This document shows, piece by piece, positions 35,152 through 45,200 of a stretch of DNA of 64,000 nucleotides; positions within the stretch are counted from its first letter, which is position 1, and every line of letters starts with the position of its first letter. A model generated the notes under the pieces. The model was not told the DNA's origin and did not search any database. It was given only the letters and a program-made list of their open reading frames with translations. The stretch comes from Saprospiraceae bacterium (GTDB lineage: Bacteria > Bacteroidota > Bacteroidia > Chitinophagales > Saprospiraceae). The stretch lies in contig JAHDIN010000001.1 of the NCBI GenBank assembly GCA_020630775.1, positions 124,001 to 188,000 on the forward strand, in the 5' to 3' direction. Made by a program: the position numbers and the translations under genes.

Positions 35152-35760
35152 TTGTTCTATTCATTTAAAGGATTTATTCCGGTTGTACATCCTTCATCTT
35201 TTGTGCATCCTTTGGCTGCAGTTACTGGAAATGTAATTATTGGAAGGGATGTATATATAGGTCCTGGAGCTACAATTCGCGGAGATTGGGGAGGCATAGT
35301 TATCGAAGATGGATGTAATGTACAAGAAAATTGTACCGTCCATATGTTTCCCGGAATAACCGTTACTCTAAAAGAAGGCGCACATATAGGTCATGGTGCT
35401 GTCATTCACGGTGCTCAGATTGGTGAAAATGTTTTAGTAGGAATGAATGCGGTAGTTATGGATGAAGTCATTGTTGGAAATAATAGTATAATCGGCGCAT
35501 TGAGCTTCATCAAAGCCGGGATGCAGATTCCAGATAATAGTTTAGTCGTAGGTAACCCGGCCAAAATTATAAAAACTTTGTCGCAAGAAATGATTGATTG
35601 GAAAACGAAAGGGACTGCTTTATATCAACAATTGCCCAAGCAAATGAAAGAAGGATCAGAAGAAGTAAAACCTTTGAATGAAATACCCGAAGAAAGACCT
35701 AATCAAGAGATTCTATTTAAAACTTGGGAAAGTATAAAAAATAAAAAGGATCAAAAATAG
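35152..35760 (+). CDS. PaaY-like hexapeptide-repeat (gamma carbonic anhydrase fold) protein
   Basis: This 202-residue left-handed beta-helix protein has the PaaY/CaiE start FKGFIPVVHPSSFVHPLAAVTGNVIIGRDVYIGPGA, then NVQENCTVHMFPG and AHIGHGAVIHGA with the metal-site histidines. PaaY in Pseudomonas is a thioesterase linked to phenylacetate breakdown; in CaiE the role is less clear. There are no other paa genes here. The start is TTG at 35152, as no ATG precedes the conserved FYSFKGF. The protein has a charged tail of about 45 residues. queG follows 20 bp later. Confidence 0.8.
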   Translation: MFYSFKGFIPVVHPSSFVHPLAAVTGNVIIGRDVYIGPGATIRGDWGGIVIEDGCNVQENCTVHMFPGITVTLKEGAHIGHGAVIHGAQIGENVLVGMNAVVMDEVIVGNNSIIGALSFIKAGMQIPDNSLVVGNPAKIIKTLSQEMIDWKTKGTALYQQLPKQMKEGSEEVKPLNEIPEERPNQEILFKTWESIKNKKDQK

Positions 35761-35780
35761 TTGTACCATAAGCAACATCT

Positions 35781-36719
35781 TTGGAAAATAACTCAATCAA
35801 ATATAAATCCGATTGGATAAAGTCAAAGGCTTTAGATCTTGGTTTTTTAGATGTGAAATTTGCAAGAGCAGAGTTCATGGAAGCGGAAGCTGAGAAATTA
35901 AAACAATGGCTCGATATGAACTATCATGGTCAAATGAGCTATATGGAAAATCACTTTGAAAAGAGAACGGATCCAACCCAGTTAGTCGAAGGTGCACAGT
36001 CTGTCATATGTTTAAGTTATAATTACTACACTCAAGAGCTACAGTCTGATAATTCGGCACCCAAAATTTCAAAATATGCTTATGGCAGGGATTACCATAA
36101 GGTTATTAAAAAGAAATTAAAGCAATTTCAGAAAGAGATTAAAGAGACCTTTGGCGATTTTAATAGTCGATATTTTGTTGACTCTGCTCCGGTTTTAGAA
36201 AGGGATTGGGCTAAAAGATCAGGCTTAGGTTGGGTTGGAAAGAACACCTTAATCATCTCACCAAAAAAAGGCTCTTACTTTTTTTTAGCAGAAATAATTG
36301 TTGATTTTGAATTAGAATATGATGCACCGATCGATGATTATTGCGGTACTTGTACTAAGTGCATTGATGCTTGCCCTACGCAAGCCATTGATAAGGAAGG
36401 ATATTTGATGGATGCTTCGAAGTGTATAAGTTATCTAACAATAGAATTAAAGGATGATAAAATTCCAATTGAGTTTAAAGATCAAATGGAGAATTGGATG
36501 TATGGATGTGATATCTGCCAAGATGTATGTCCATGGAATAGATTTTCTTCACAACACACAGAAGATGATTTTGTTAATAAAAAAGGATTACTGGAACTAA
36601 CTTCAGAAGACTGGAATAACTTAGACGAAGAGAAATTTAACGAGTTATTTGAAGGATCAGCAGTGAAGAGGACAAAATATAAAGGTTTAAAGCGAAATAT
36701 CGATTTCTTAAATGAATAG
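35781..36719 (+). CDS. queG: Epoxyqueuosine reductase
   Basis: This 312-residue iron-sulfur, cobalamin-dependent enzyme reduces epoxyqueuosine to queuosine in tRNA. Two ferredoxin-type cluster motifs are present: CGTCTKCIDACPTQA near residue 190 and CDICQDVCPW near residue 243. The cobalamin-binding N-domain shows RYFVDSAPVLERDWAKRSGLGWVGKNTLIISP. The start is TTG at 35781, 20 bp after the PaaY-like gene. Length is close to the QueG norm (about 310-370). Confidence 0.93.
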   Translation: MENNSIKYKSDWIKSKALDLGFLDVKFARAEFMEAEAEKLKQWLDMNYHGQMSYMENHFEKRTDPTQLVEGAQSVICLSYNYYTQELQSDNSAPKISKYAYGRDYHKVIKKKLKQFQKEIKETFGDFNSRYFVDSAPVLERDWAKRSGLGWVGKNTLIISPKKGSYFFLAEIIVDFELEYDAPIDDYCGTCTKCIDACPTQAIDKEGYLMDASKCISYLTIELKDDKIPIEFKDQMENWMYGCDICQDVCPWNRFSSQHTEDDFVNKKGLLELTSEDWNNLDEEKFNELFEGSAVKRTKYKGLKRNIDFLNE

Positions 36720-36756
36720 CAACTTTCAATAACTATTTTACATTAAAATTAAAAAC

Positions 36757-38616
36757 ATGACTAGAACAACTATTTTCATTTTGCTAGCCCTATTCTCAGT
36801 TCAAAGTGTTTATTCTCAAGAACAAATTCAATGGCCTAAAGATAAAAATGGTCATAAAGTAGTATCAGAGAAATTTGAAATTTACGAGCACCTGCTGGGT
36901 AAATATTTGAATATCTCTGAAGATATTATCAAAGAGGATAATTCAAATATTATTATAGAAAAAGCAGAAGGCGAAATTCAAGTTGGCGAAAGTGGCTCTC
37001 CTGAATTTGAGTTACATGCAATAGTAAATCCAAATGACACTTCAAATATAGTAGTGGGGTGTATGCGGTTTGTCAATACCTTTGCTGAAGCGGATTTAAG
37101 TATATCAATTTACGTAACTAATGACTTTGGTGATACTTGGCAGAAAAGTGATTTTAATGGTCAACTACCCAATAGAATTGCATTAGGTGGTGGTGATCCA
37201 GTTTTTGCTTATGATAGAAATGGAAATCTTCATATGACTTGGCTGTTGATTTCAGCAAATAATTTAGTCACAGAAGCTTTGTGGGGGGTGTATTCTGCAA
37301 TGAGTTCTGATAATGGATTGACTTGGGGAAATCGTACAGTTATTGAAGAATATGCATTTTCTGATTTACTAGCTTTTAGTGATTTAGAAACAGCTCCAGA
37401 TAAAGAGTGGTTAGCTTACGATTTAAATCCATCTAGTCCTCACTTTGGAAATATCTATACCTCATATGTTGAAATAAATTTCGATAACCAAATTCCGACT
37501 TACAATATAACAACCAAAGTAATGGCTGATGGCGAAGCTGAATTTTCAAATAAGCTTCAACTATCGGGAAGTGAATTTCCTTTAACACAATTTACGAGCA
37601 TGGAGACGAATTCTAGTGGAGACGTCTTTGTCAGTTTTTTAGCAGATGATAATATGGAAACTGATAAGTATGCCATATATCTCGCTAAATCAGTTGATGG
37701 CGGATTAACTTATGAGCCCAATCAAAAAATCACTGATTTTTATTTTCCTGAAATTCAAGGGGGTGGAACTACCGTTAGTGGTGTTAATCCCGCTAGATTA
37801 TATCCATGTCCGCATATTGCTGTGGATAAATCAGGGGGACCGACTGATGGATTTATGTACTTAGCATTTACGTCTTTCGGAATTGACGGAATAGAATCAG
37901 AAGGGTTAGATATTTATCTATGTAGATCTGAGGATGGTGGCGAGACATGGACTACGCCTCAAAAAATAAATGATGATCTTGACCCAAGAATACATCAATT
38001 TTACTCTGCTATTGAAGTTACAAACAAAGGTGAAGTAGCCTTAGCTTGGTATGACCGAAGAGATGATGTTGTAAATAATCAAACAGATTATTATGTGGGT
38101 ATTTCTAATGATAACGGAGAGTCCTTTCGTCAGTTTCCTGTAAATACCCAATCGACAGATTTTAATAGAATTGGTTCTAGAAATGGCAATGTTGGCGTCG
38201 GTGAATATAATGAAATAGTTGTAGTAGGTGATTATATCATACCTTTCTGGGCTGACGGGAGGACGAATGATGGCAACTTAGCTATTTATGCCAATTTCAT
38301 AAATTTAAACAATCCACTTAGCACGAACGATAAATTGAGTTTAGTTAATCCAGATATTTCAATAGAAGGTCCATATCCAAATCCAGTAAAGGATAAATTA
38401 AATTTTGAGATGAACCTAAATAAAGCATTAGAGGTTAGAATACAAATACTGGATTTATCTGGAAGATTGATATCTGATACGCCTAGTACAAAATTCAATA
38501 AAGGCTTACATTTTAAAGATATTGATGTCAGTAATTATACGGCTGGCGAATACCTACTCAATATTATTACAGGACAAGGTAATATTCAGCGGAAATTTAT
38601 TGTCTTACGAAACTAG
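36757..38616 (+). CDS. Secreted sialidase-like (Asp-box) protein with T9SS C-terminal sorting domain
   Basis: This 619-residue protein has a signal peptide (TTIFILLALFSVQSVYSQ). At least five Asp-box motifs of the form SxDxGxTW occur: TNDFGDTWQK, SSDNGLTWGN, SVDGGLTYEP, SEDGGETWTTP and SNDNGESFRQ, as in sialidases and other beta-propellers. The last 85 residues are a type A T9SS domain (GPYPNPVKDKLNFEM through IQILDLSGRLIS to GEYLLNII, ending KFIVLRN). The protein is thus exported and attached by T9SS. Catalytic residues for a sialidase are not clear, so activity is open. It is followed by mgsA after 3 bp. Confidence 0.85.
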   Translation: MTRTTIFILLALFSVQSVYSQEQIQWPKDKNGHKVVSEKFEIYEHLLGKYLNISEDIIKEDNSNIIIEKAEGEIQVGESGSPEFELHAIVNPNDTSNIVVGCMRFVNTFAEADLSISIYVTNDFGDTWQKSDFNGQLPNRIALGGGDPVFAYDRNGNLHMTWLLISANNLVTEALWGVYSAMSSDNGLTWGNRTVIEEYAFSDLLAFSDLETAPDKEWLAYDLNPSSPHFGNIYTSYVEINFDNQIPTYNITTKVMADGEAEFSNKLQLSGSEFPLTQFTSMETNSSGDVFVSFLADDNMETDKYAIYLAKSVDGGLTYEPNQKITDFYFPEIQGGGTTVSGVNPARLYPCPHIAVDKSGGPTDGFMYLAFTSFGIDGIESEGLDIYLCRSEDGGETWTTPQKINDDLDPRIHQFYSAIEVTNKGEVALAWYDRRDDVVNNQTDYYVGISNDNGESFRQFPVNTQSTDFNRIGSRNGNVGVGEYNEIVVVGDYIIPFWADGRTNDGNLAIYANFINLNNPLSTNDKLSLVNPDISIEGPYPNPVKDKLNFEMNLNKALEVRIQILDLSGRLISDTPSTKFNKGLHFKDIDVSNYTAGEYLLNIITGQGNIQRKFIVLRN

Positions 38617-38619
38617 TTT

Positions 38620-39006
38620 ATGATTAATATCAATATTGCACTAATTGCTCACGATGGGAAGAAATCGGATATGGTTTCTTTTATTCTAAAGCATAAAGAA
38701 TTTCTTGAAGGATCTACCATTGTAGCCACAGGTACAACAGGTTCCAAAATCGAAGAAGAAGGATTTGAAGTCACAAAACTACTGTCTGGACCGCTAGGTG
38801 GAGATGCTCAAATTGCTGCTATGGTGGCTACAAGCGAAATTGATTTGGTGATATTTTTTAGAGATCCATTAGATAAGCATCCTCATGAGCCAGATGTACA
38901 AATGCTTATGCGTCAGTGTGATGTTCATAATGTGCCATTAGCTACAAATCCTAAAGCAGCTTACTATTTATTAAAAGGCATTATTGAAGAATTAAAAAAT
39001 AGATAA
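38620..39006 (+). CDS. mgsA: Methylglyoxal synthase
   Basis: This 128-residue enzyme turns dihydroxyacetone phosphate into methylglyoxal and phosphate. It has the family's ALIAHDGKK start, the phosphate-binding [25 protein letters not shown] with the Asp, and [20 protein letters not shown] with the catalytic histidine and aspartate residues. The length is close to the family norm, if a little short (about 130-150). The ATG is 3 bp after the stop of the T9SS protein, so it is probably in the same transcript, though the functions look unrelated. Confidence 0.94.
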   Translation: MININIALIAHDGKKSDMVSFILKHKEFLEGSTIVATGTTGSKIEEEGFEVTKLLSGPLGGDAQIAAMVATSEIDLVIFFRDPLDKHPHEPDVQMLMRQCDVHNVPLATNPKAAYYLLKGIIEELKNR

Positions 39007-39032
39007 TTTTAATCTCAGACTGAAGATTAAAT

Positions 39033-40847
39033 TTGACAACTGAAGATTATAAAGTTCTAGCTCCAAAGATTCCAACAGTACCTGGCGTCTATAGATTCAT
39101 TGACGATAATGATATCGTCATTTATGTCGGTAAAGCCAAGAATTTAAAGAATAGACTTTCTTCTTACTTTGGTCAAAAAAAGCATCAACGATATAAAACA
39201 AAGACGCTTGTTAAAAATGCAAACAGGTTTGAGTACACAGTCGTTGAAACCGAGCAGGATGCACTTCTTTTAGAAAATACCTTAATTAAGAAGTTGCAGC
39301 CCAGGTATAATGTCATGCTGAAAGATGGTAAGACTTATACTTATATAGTTGTAAAGAAGGAGCGTTTTCCAAGAGTCTTCTTTACACGAAGAGTTTGGAA
39401 AGATGGTTCTCAATATTTTGGACCTTACACTTCAAAGTACAGAGCGCGAATTTTACTAGATATCATTAAAAAATTATTTAAGCTCAGAACCTGTAATTTA
39501 CAGTTATCGCAAAAGAATATAGAAGCTGGAAAGTTTAAAGTCTGCTTAGAGTATCACATTAAAAACTGCCTGGGTCCTTGCGTTGGATTTGAAGATGAAG
39601 AAGCTTACAATGAAAAAATAAAGCAGGTCAAAAATATATTAAAGGGTCAAGTAAAACCCGTAAAAGATTATCTAAAATCTCAAATATCTCAAGCTGCAGA
39701 AAAATTAGAATTTGAATTAGCTCAAGAGTTCAAAGAAAAATTAGAAGCTCTAGATAACTATCAATCTAAATCAACTGTAGTAAATACATCAATTGTTGAT
39801 AGTGATGTTTTCTATATTAGATCAGAAGAAGATATGGCTTATGTGTCCTATCTAAAAATTGTAAATGGGGCTTTAGTAAATTCTGACAATGTAGAACTTA
39901 AAAAGAATCTGAATGATAATGAAGAGGACTTGCTAGCATTCTCCATAAATTACTTGCGGGAAAAATTTAATAGTATCGCTCCAGAAGTAATTTTACAGAG
40001 TGAAATTCAATTAGTTGATGATGTGAAAGTTACTGTTCCGCAAAGAGGAGATAAAAAACATTTATTAGATCTGGCAGAGAAAAATTTGAAGTACTACATC
40101 TTACAAAAAAGAAAAGATGAAGCCACTAAAGTAAAGAAGCAAACTTCGGCTGAACGAATTTTGAATACATTGAAAAGTGATTTGGAAATGGACGAATTGC
40201 CATTTCATATCGAATGCTTTGATAATTCAAATATTCAAGGTACGAATCCAGTATCATCTTGTGTTGTATTTAAAAACGCAAAACCTTCAAAGAAGGACTA
40301 TAGGAAGTTCAACATCAAAACAGTAGTTGGGCCAGATGATTTTGCTTCTATGAAAGAAGTGGTAACGCGACGATATACCAGGCTTAAAAATGAGAATGCC
40401 GATTTGCCCCAACTTGTCATAATTGATGGGGGAAAAGGACAACTAAATGCAGCTTACGAAATTTTAAGAGATCTTCAATTAGAAGATAAAATTACTTTGA
40501 TAGGTATTGCTAAAAGGTTAGAAGAGATTTATTTCCCAGGTGATCCCATTCCATTATACATTAATAAGAAATCTGAATCTTTAAAATTGATCCAACAATT
40601 ACGTAATGAGGCGCACAGATTTGCAATTACCTTCCATCGAGATCAAAGATCAAAAAATGCATTAGGGACTGAGTTAACCAATATTCCTGGTATAGGAACT
40701 AAAACAGCCGAAACACTGCTTAAAACCTTTGGATCAGTCAAGAAAATTAAGGGACTAAATAAAGTAGACATAGAGCAAGTCGTCGGTAAAAGTATTGCAA
40801 TTAAATTGGTCAATTATTTTGAGGCGCAAAGTCAAGAAGAGGAATGA
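39033..40847 (+). CDS. uvrC: Excinuclease ABC subunit C
   Basis: This 604-residue protein makes both incisions in UvrABC nucleotide excision repair. The GIY-YIG domain is at the N-terminus (VPGVYRFIDDNDIVIYVGKAKNLKNRL), the UVR region near residue 215, the RNase-H-like endonuclease in the middle (IIDGGKGQLNAAYEIL), and a helix-hairpin-helix at the end (LTNIPGIGTKTAETLL). The start is TTG at 39033. It is 26 bp after mgsA. The stop overlaps the next gene by 4 bp (ATGA at 40844-40847). Confidence 0.96.
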   Translation: MTTEDYKVLAPKIPTVPGVYRFIDDNDIVIYVGKAKNLKNRLSSYFGQKKHQRYKTKTLVKNANRFEYTVVETEQDALLLENTLIKKLQPRYNVMLKDGKTYTYIVVKKERFPRVFFTRRVWKDGSQYFGPYTSKYRARILLDIIKKLFKLRTCNLQLSQKNIEAGKFKVCLEYHIKNCLGPCVGFEDEEAYNEKIKQVKNILKGQVKPVKDYLKSQISQAAEKLEFELAQEFKEKLEALDNYQSKSTVVNTSIVDSDVFYIRSEEDMAYVSYLKIVNGALVNSDNVELKKNLNDNEEDLLAFSINYLREKFNSIAPEVILQSEIQLVDDVKVTVPQRGDKKHLLDLAEKNLKYYILQKRKDEATKVKKQTSAERILNTLKSDLEMDELPFHIECFDNSNIQGTNPVSSCVVFKNAKPSKKDYRKFNIKTVVGPDDFASMKEVVTRRYTRLKNENADLPQLVIIDGGKGQLNAAYEILRDLQLEDKITLIGIAKRLEEIYFPGDPIPLYINKKSESLKLIQQLRNEAHRFAITFHRDQRSKNALGTELTNIPGIGTKTAETLLKTFGSVKKIKGLNKVDIEQVVGKSIAIKLVNYFEAQSQEEE

Positions 40848-41347
40848 GAGCTATTTTAGTCATTGCCCATTGTATTATTCTTTTCTTTATTTCGTGTAAA
40901 GATTCTTTAAATCAAAGCTCTGATACTATACCTGAAATTTATGTTTCAATAGATGATTCAAAATTGAATTTTCAAGACAGTATCTATTATTTGAATAATC
41001 AACGATTTTCAGGATACCTTACTAATAAAAAGAATGCGAATAAATTTCTATACACTTATTTAAATGGTTTACAGAATGGGGAGCAAAAGGGCTGGCACAC
41101 CAACGGAAATATTTCTTTTGATTACATGTGTAAAAACGGTAAGAGAATAGGTGACTATAAAGAGTATTATCCAAATGGTAAACTTCAAATCCAACGATGG
41201 TATGAGGAAGGTCAAATTATTAAGAACAAGATATTAGATCTTAATGGGGTAGTTATTGCAAATTATACTAAAAGAAATGGAAGATACTTTGGGTTAATGG
41301 GATCAAGCAGCTGCATTACACTAAATGAAAATACTGAAGGCAATTAA
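40844..41347 (+). CDS. MORN-repeat lipoprotein
   Basis: This 167-residue protein has a short hydrophobic start (RAILVIAHCIILFFISCKD) with a lipobox-like ISC. The middle shows MORN-variant repeats of the form GxxNGxxxxxxxxG (GLQNGEQKGWHTNGNISF, GKRIGDYKEYYPNGKLQ). Such proteins are often envelope-associated in Bacteroidota, with unclear role. It overlaps uvrC by 4 bp and the next gene by 23 bp, so the three form one translation-coupled string. Confidence 0.7.
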   Translation: MRAILVIAHCIILFFISCKDSLNQSSDTIPEIYVSIDDSKLNFQDSIYYLNNQRFSGYLTNKKNANKFLYTYLNGLQNGEQKGWHTNGNISFDYMCKNGKRIGDYKEYYPNGKLQIQRWYEEGQIIKNKILDLNGVVIANYTKRNGRYFGLMGSSSCITLNENTEGN

Positions 41348-41978
41348 AATTATTTTTTATATATCACTGATAGGTTTCCTCGTCCTAGGATGTAAAAAAG
41401 AAGCAGCAGAGTTACCATTCTATAATTCGGCAGATTGGGAATCACAATGGATAGCGCCTACAGATCCTGATTATGATCGTATTCATACAATCGAGGAATT
41501 TGCATTTCAAGATCAAAATAATCAAAGAATAACAAATGATAATTTTGATGGCAGAGTTTACGTAGCTAATTTCTTCTTTACCACTTGTCCTGGAATTTGC
41601 CCGAAAATGACAGAAAACATGATGCTTATCCAAGATGAATTTGAAGATTCAGGCAAGGTTAAAATATTGTCCCACTCCGTTACACCATGGATTGATACAG
41701 TAAAGCAGTTAAAGCGCTATGCCAAGGAGTATAATATCAATGATAAAATGTGGCATCTTGCGACAGGCCCTAAAGAGACTATTTATAGCATCGCGCGTAA
41801 TTCATACTTCATAGAGGGCGAGATGGGTTTACAGTTGTCTTCAGATGATTTTTTACATACTGAAAATTTCATTTTGGTTGATCAAAAACGAAGGGTCCGA
41901 GGGATTTATAATGGGACAATAGTCTCTCAAATTGAGTTATTGATTGAAGATATTAATTCATTAATTATCGTAAATTAA
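41325..41978 (+). CDS. SCO1/SenC-family lipoprotein (copper-linked thioredoxin fold)
   Basis: This 217-residue protein has a lipoprotein signal (LIGFLVLGCKKE). The thioredoxin-like core contains FFFTTCPGICPKMTENM, with the CxxxC copper/redox pair, and the later histidine in LHTENFILVD. Sco proteins help insert copper into the CuA site of cytochrome oxidase. No oxidase gene is nearby. It overlaps the MORN-repeat gene by 23 bp. It is the last gene before the 267-bp gap that precedes the giant gene. Confidence 0.88.
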   Translation: MKILKAIKIIFYISLIGFLVLGCKKEAAELPFYNSADWESQWIAPTDPDYDRIHTIEEFAFQDQNNQRITNDNFDGRVYVANFFFTTCPGICPKMTENMMLIQDEFEDSGKVKILSHSVTPWIDTVKQLKRYAKEYNINDKMWHLATGPKETIYSIARNSYFIEGEMGLQLSSDDFLHTENFILVDQKRRVRGIYNGTIVSQIELLIEDINSLIIVN

Positions 41979-42149
41979 AGAACTAATAATCAGCAATAAA
42001 CACATATATAAAAATTAATATATAATTTTCGCATTCTAACATATTGTAATTAATTATATTTGATTACCTCTTGGAAATAATCTAAGTTAAACCCCTTAGC
42101 CTTTAAACTGACACAACAACCAACTTGCGGTAGAAAAGTATGAAGTATG

Positions 42150-42163
42150 CTGTTTATAAACAG
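42150..42163. promoter_or_regulatory. Palindrome in the giant-gene leader region
   Basis: CTGTTTATAAACAG is a perfect 14-bp palindrome 83-96 bp before the giant gene. Its arms resemble CTGTTTAAACAG at 3879-3890. It may be a binding site, but nothing shows which protein would bind. Confidence 0.35.
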
Positions 42164-42205
42164 TTTATTACGTATATTTTTTATTTGATATGTGCATGGT
42201 GATAG

Positions 42206-42242
42206 GACTTAATAATTTACGAATTGTACAATTTATTAAGTC
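42206..42242. promoter_or_regulatory. Nested inverted repeat ending 3 nt before the giant-gene start codon
   Basis: GACTTAATAA (42206-42215) is the exact reverse complement of TTATTAAGTC (42233-42242). Inside lies the perfect palindrome AATTGTACAATT (42222-42233), which shares one base with the right arm. In RNA the outer arms would form a 10-bp stem just before the ATG at 42246; the inner palindrome would compete with or extend it. This could control translation or mark an operator. Confidence 0.5.
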
Positions 42243-42245
42243 AAT

Positions 42246-45200
42246 ATGCAGTACTCAAAGAGTAGGCTGTTAGAAAATCTTATAGAAAGATTTAAGAGGT
42301 GTTTTGATTCAATCAAGAATCTGAATCTTCCTGTTCTACAAAGTCAAGTTTCTTCCAAAAAACTATTCATCAAGAATAAGTTTTTCCTTCCATTAAGTAT
42401 TTCATTACTATTCTCGTCCAATATTTTGTTTGGGCAATTGCCAGACCCAATTTCCTGTGATGATACTGGTGTTCCTGCATTTAATTTAGGTGATTGTAGC
42501 AATGGGGTATTTGTAGGTTCTAACATAGATACAAGAGACAACAATGAAAATTTTATCGCTAATGTAAATCAAACGGACATTGGAGGAGCCACTGAAGTCT
42601 TAGTAGAGGATGGTACCGAATACTGTGATCATGATGGTAATACGGGTTTAGATACAGAAGGTCCAGACATCATATTCAATATACCTGTAGCTCCAGAAAA
42701 ACGTCAATCGTGCGAAGCAGGTGTTTTAACGATTACTTTAAGGGGTGATTTCAACAATAGTTGTGAAGTAGCTTATATAGTTAATGAGTGTGGTATTATC
42801 ATTTCGCAATCCCAGTTAACAGGACTCCCAGAAGGTGATAAGTGTGATGTTATTTTTCCCTTACAAGTTTCTATTCCAGCGGCAGATTTATCTGAGGCCG
42901 CAGCGGATGGTGTGATTACTTTTTCTGTTAGGACAAATGGAGGGACAGCAGGGTTTCAAGGTTCCGAAGTAGATGGTACATGTGGGCCTGGTAGAGGTGT
43001 GGATTGTGTAGAACCATTTGGAGTTTTAGATGGCAATTGTATCGCGCTTCATTCATTTGTTTGGCCTATTCAAACCACAGCAGAGGCGGGCACTTTAAAC
43101 TCGACTGACAATATTATATGCGATGGAGAATCAATAGATATTGATGTGTTGAATGAATTGATGTTCGATGATCCTAACGGTACAGGTGCTTTGGCAGATA
43201 GCGACCCTTCCACTGGAAGTTACCATTTGGATTTTTATTATGATGGTGGACCAAATCCAGCAAATCCATATCCTTCTGATGGTGGTACGGCTGGAGATTT
43301 AATAAATGTATACAATGCCTCAACAGGATCAAATCCTCAAGTTACAATTGTGAACGATGGTGGATCAGGAATACAAGATCATTCAAATACAAATGCTCCC
43401 TTAACAAGCGGAGGGGGTGCTTTACCATCTAATACATTGATTGAAGTTATTGGATCTGTTTGGGGAGATAGTAATGTAGAGCCAATTGGTGAAGGTTCGT
43501 GCTTTGGAGAAATATTAAGTTGTGGTGATCATACCAATTATATTTCATTTGTTTTATTAGAGCCAATAACAGCAAATGCTTCTTGTACTTGTATCGATGG
43601 AAATACTGGTGTGGTAACGATTTCTGGATTTGACGGTGGCTTGCCTGAGGCAGTCACAGAAGGAGCTACACCTGGAAGTTCTGATTATATTCTTCAGGCA
43701 ACTGGTGGAACTTTAAGTTCAAGTACTGTAGGTGTAGGAGGGAATGTAAGGCTAACGCTTGATCCAGGAGAAACTAATTGGTCAGTCACAGTTATAGATG
43801 AAGAAGGATGTGAGTTTCATCTAAATGGAAGTTGTGGTATTGAAGAAGAAGCTCAAATTTTATTTCCAACTTATGTATGTTTAGTAAACGAAGCATTGGA
43901 TGTTTCAGTGAGTCCCTCAGGTGGTACTTTATCAGGACCTGGAGTAGTGGGTTCAACATTCAATCCAGCTATTGCTGGAATTGGAACGCATACTTTGGAA
44001 TATGATTATCAAGAAGGTTCTTGTGAAGTAAGTACTGAAATCAATGTTACTGTAGAAGACGGTTCAGAATTAGATGCTTCATTTGATGCAGAGCAGTTAG
44101 TATGTGCCGACGAAGTTGTAACCCTAACTCCCACTGAAGAAGGAGGAGTATTTACAGGAATTGGTGTTTCGGATAATGGCGATGGTACGGGCGGAACTTT
44201 CTCAAGTTCAGCAAGTGGTGATTACGTAGTAACCTATTCATTAAATACATCTAGCGGTTGTTCTGTTGTTTATAGTCTTATTATAACTGTTGATGGAAAT
44301 AAGCCGATTATAATGATCCCACCTTCTGACTTGATTTTAGAATGTGGTGAATCTGGAAATACCACATCAATTTCAAATTGGGTTTCAAATTCTGGTGGAA
44401 TGATGGTAGTGGATGATAGTCCAGAACCAGTTGATTTATCATCAGTAGTAGGTACTGCAACTGAAACATGCGGTAATTCACAAATTATTCCATATACTTT
44501 TACAGCTGAGGATGAATGCGGTAATTCGATTTCTGTAATAGCATATGTCAGAATTATTGATACGACACCTCCAGATTTTAAATTAAACTCAGCAGTAACT
44601 ATTGATTGTGATGATAATACAGATCCAGATGGATGGGCTGCATCAGCCATTGTTGTGGAGGACGAATGTGATGATGATCCAATAACTAACTATGCATTAA
44701 TAAACATTGAAGAAAAATGTGATGGTACCGTTACTCAAACCATATATACCTATGTGTTCTCTGTTGCCGATGCATGTGGTAATCAATCTACTTCGATGAC
44801 ATCTACGTATACAATCGAGGATTCTGAACCACCACAAATTATTCCTCCGACTAATTTAAATGTCACATGTGACCAGGATATATCTTTATTAGTTACAGAA
44901 TGGTTAGATGATTATAATTTAGTATTTAATTGCTTTGATATCGATAACCCTATCGTTACTACAGATTATATAGCAGGTTCTATTCTCGATGCTTGTGGTG
45001 ATGTGATACCAGTAACTTGGACAGTCGAGACGATTTGTGGTGCATTTGTAACGGCAACATCTAATATTAATATTATAGAGGATACAACAGGTCCTACTAT
45101 GACTTGTACGCCTTCTCTTACATTTGCAGTTGATGTAGATAATTGTGGAGCAAATATCGCATTGCCATTACCTTTATCAACTGATTGTAATGAAATAGAA

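Noticed and set aside
3879-42163. Common operator based on CTGTTTAAACAG (3879) and CTGTTTATAAACAG (42150)
   Set aside because: Only two sites with different spacing are present, and the first lies at a gene end. AT-rich palindromes like these arise by chance.
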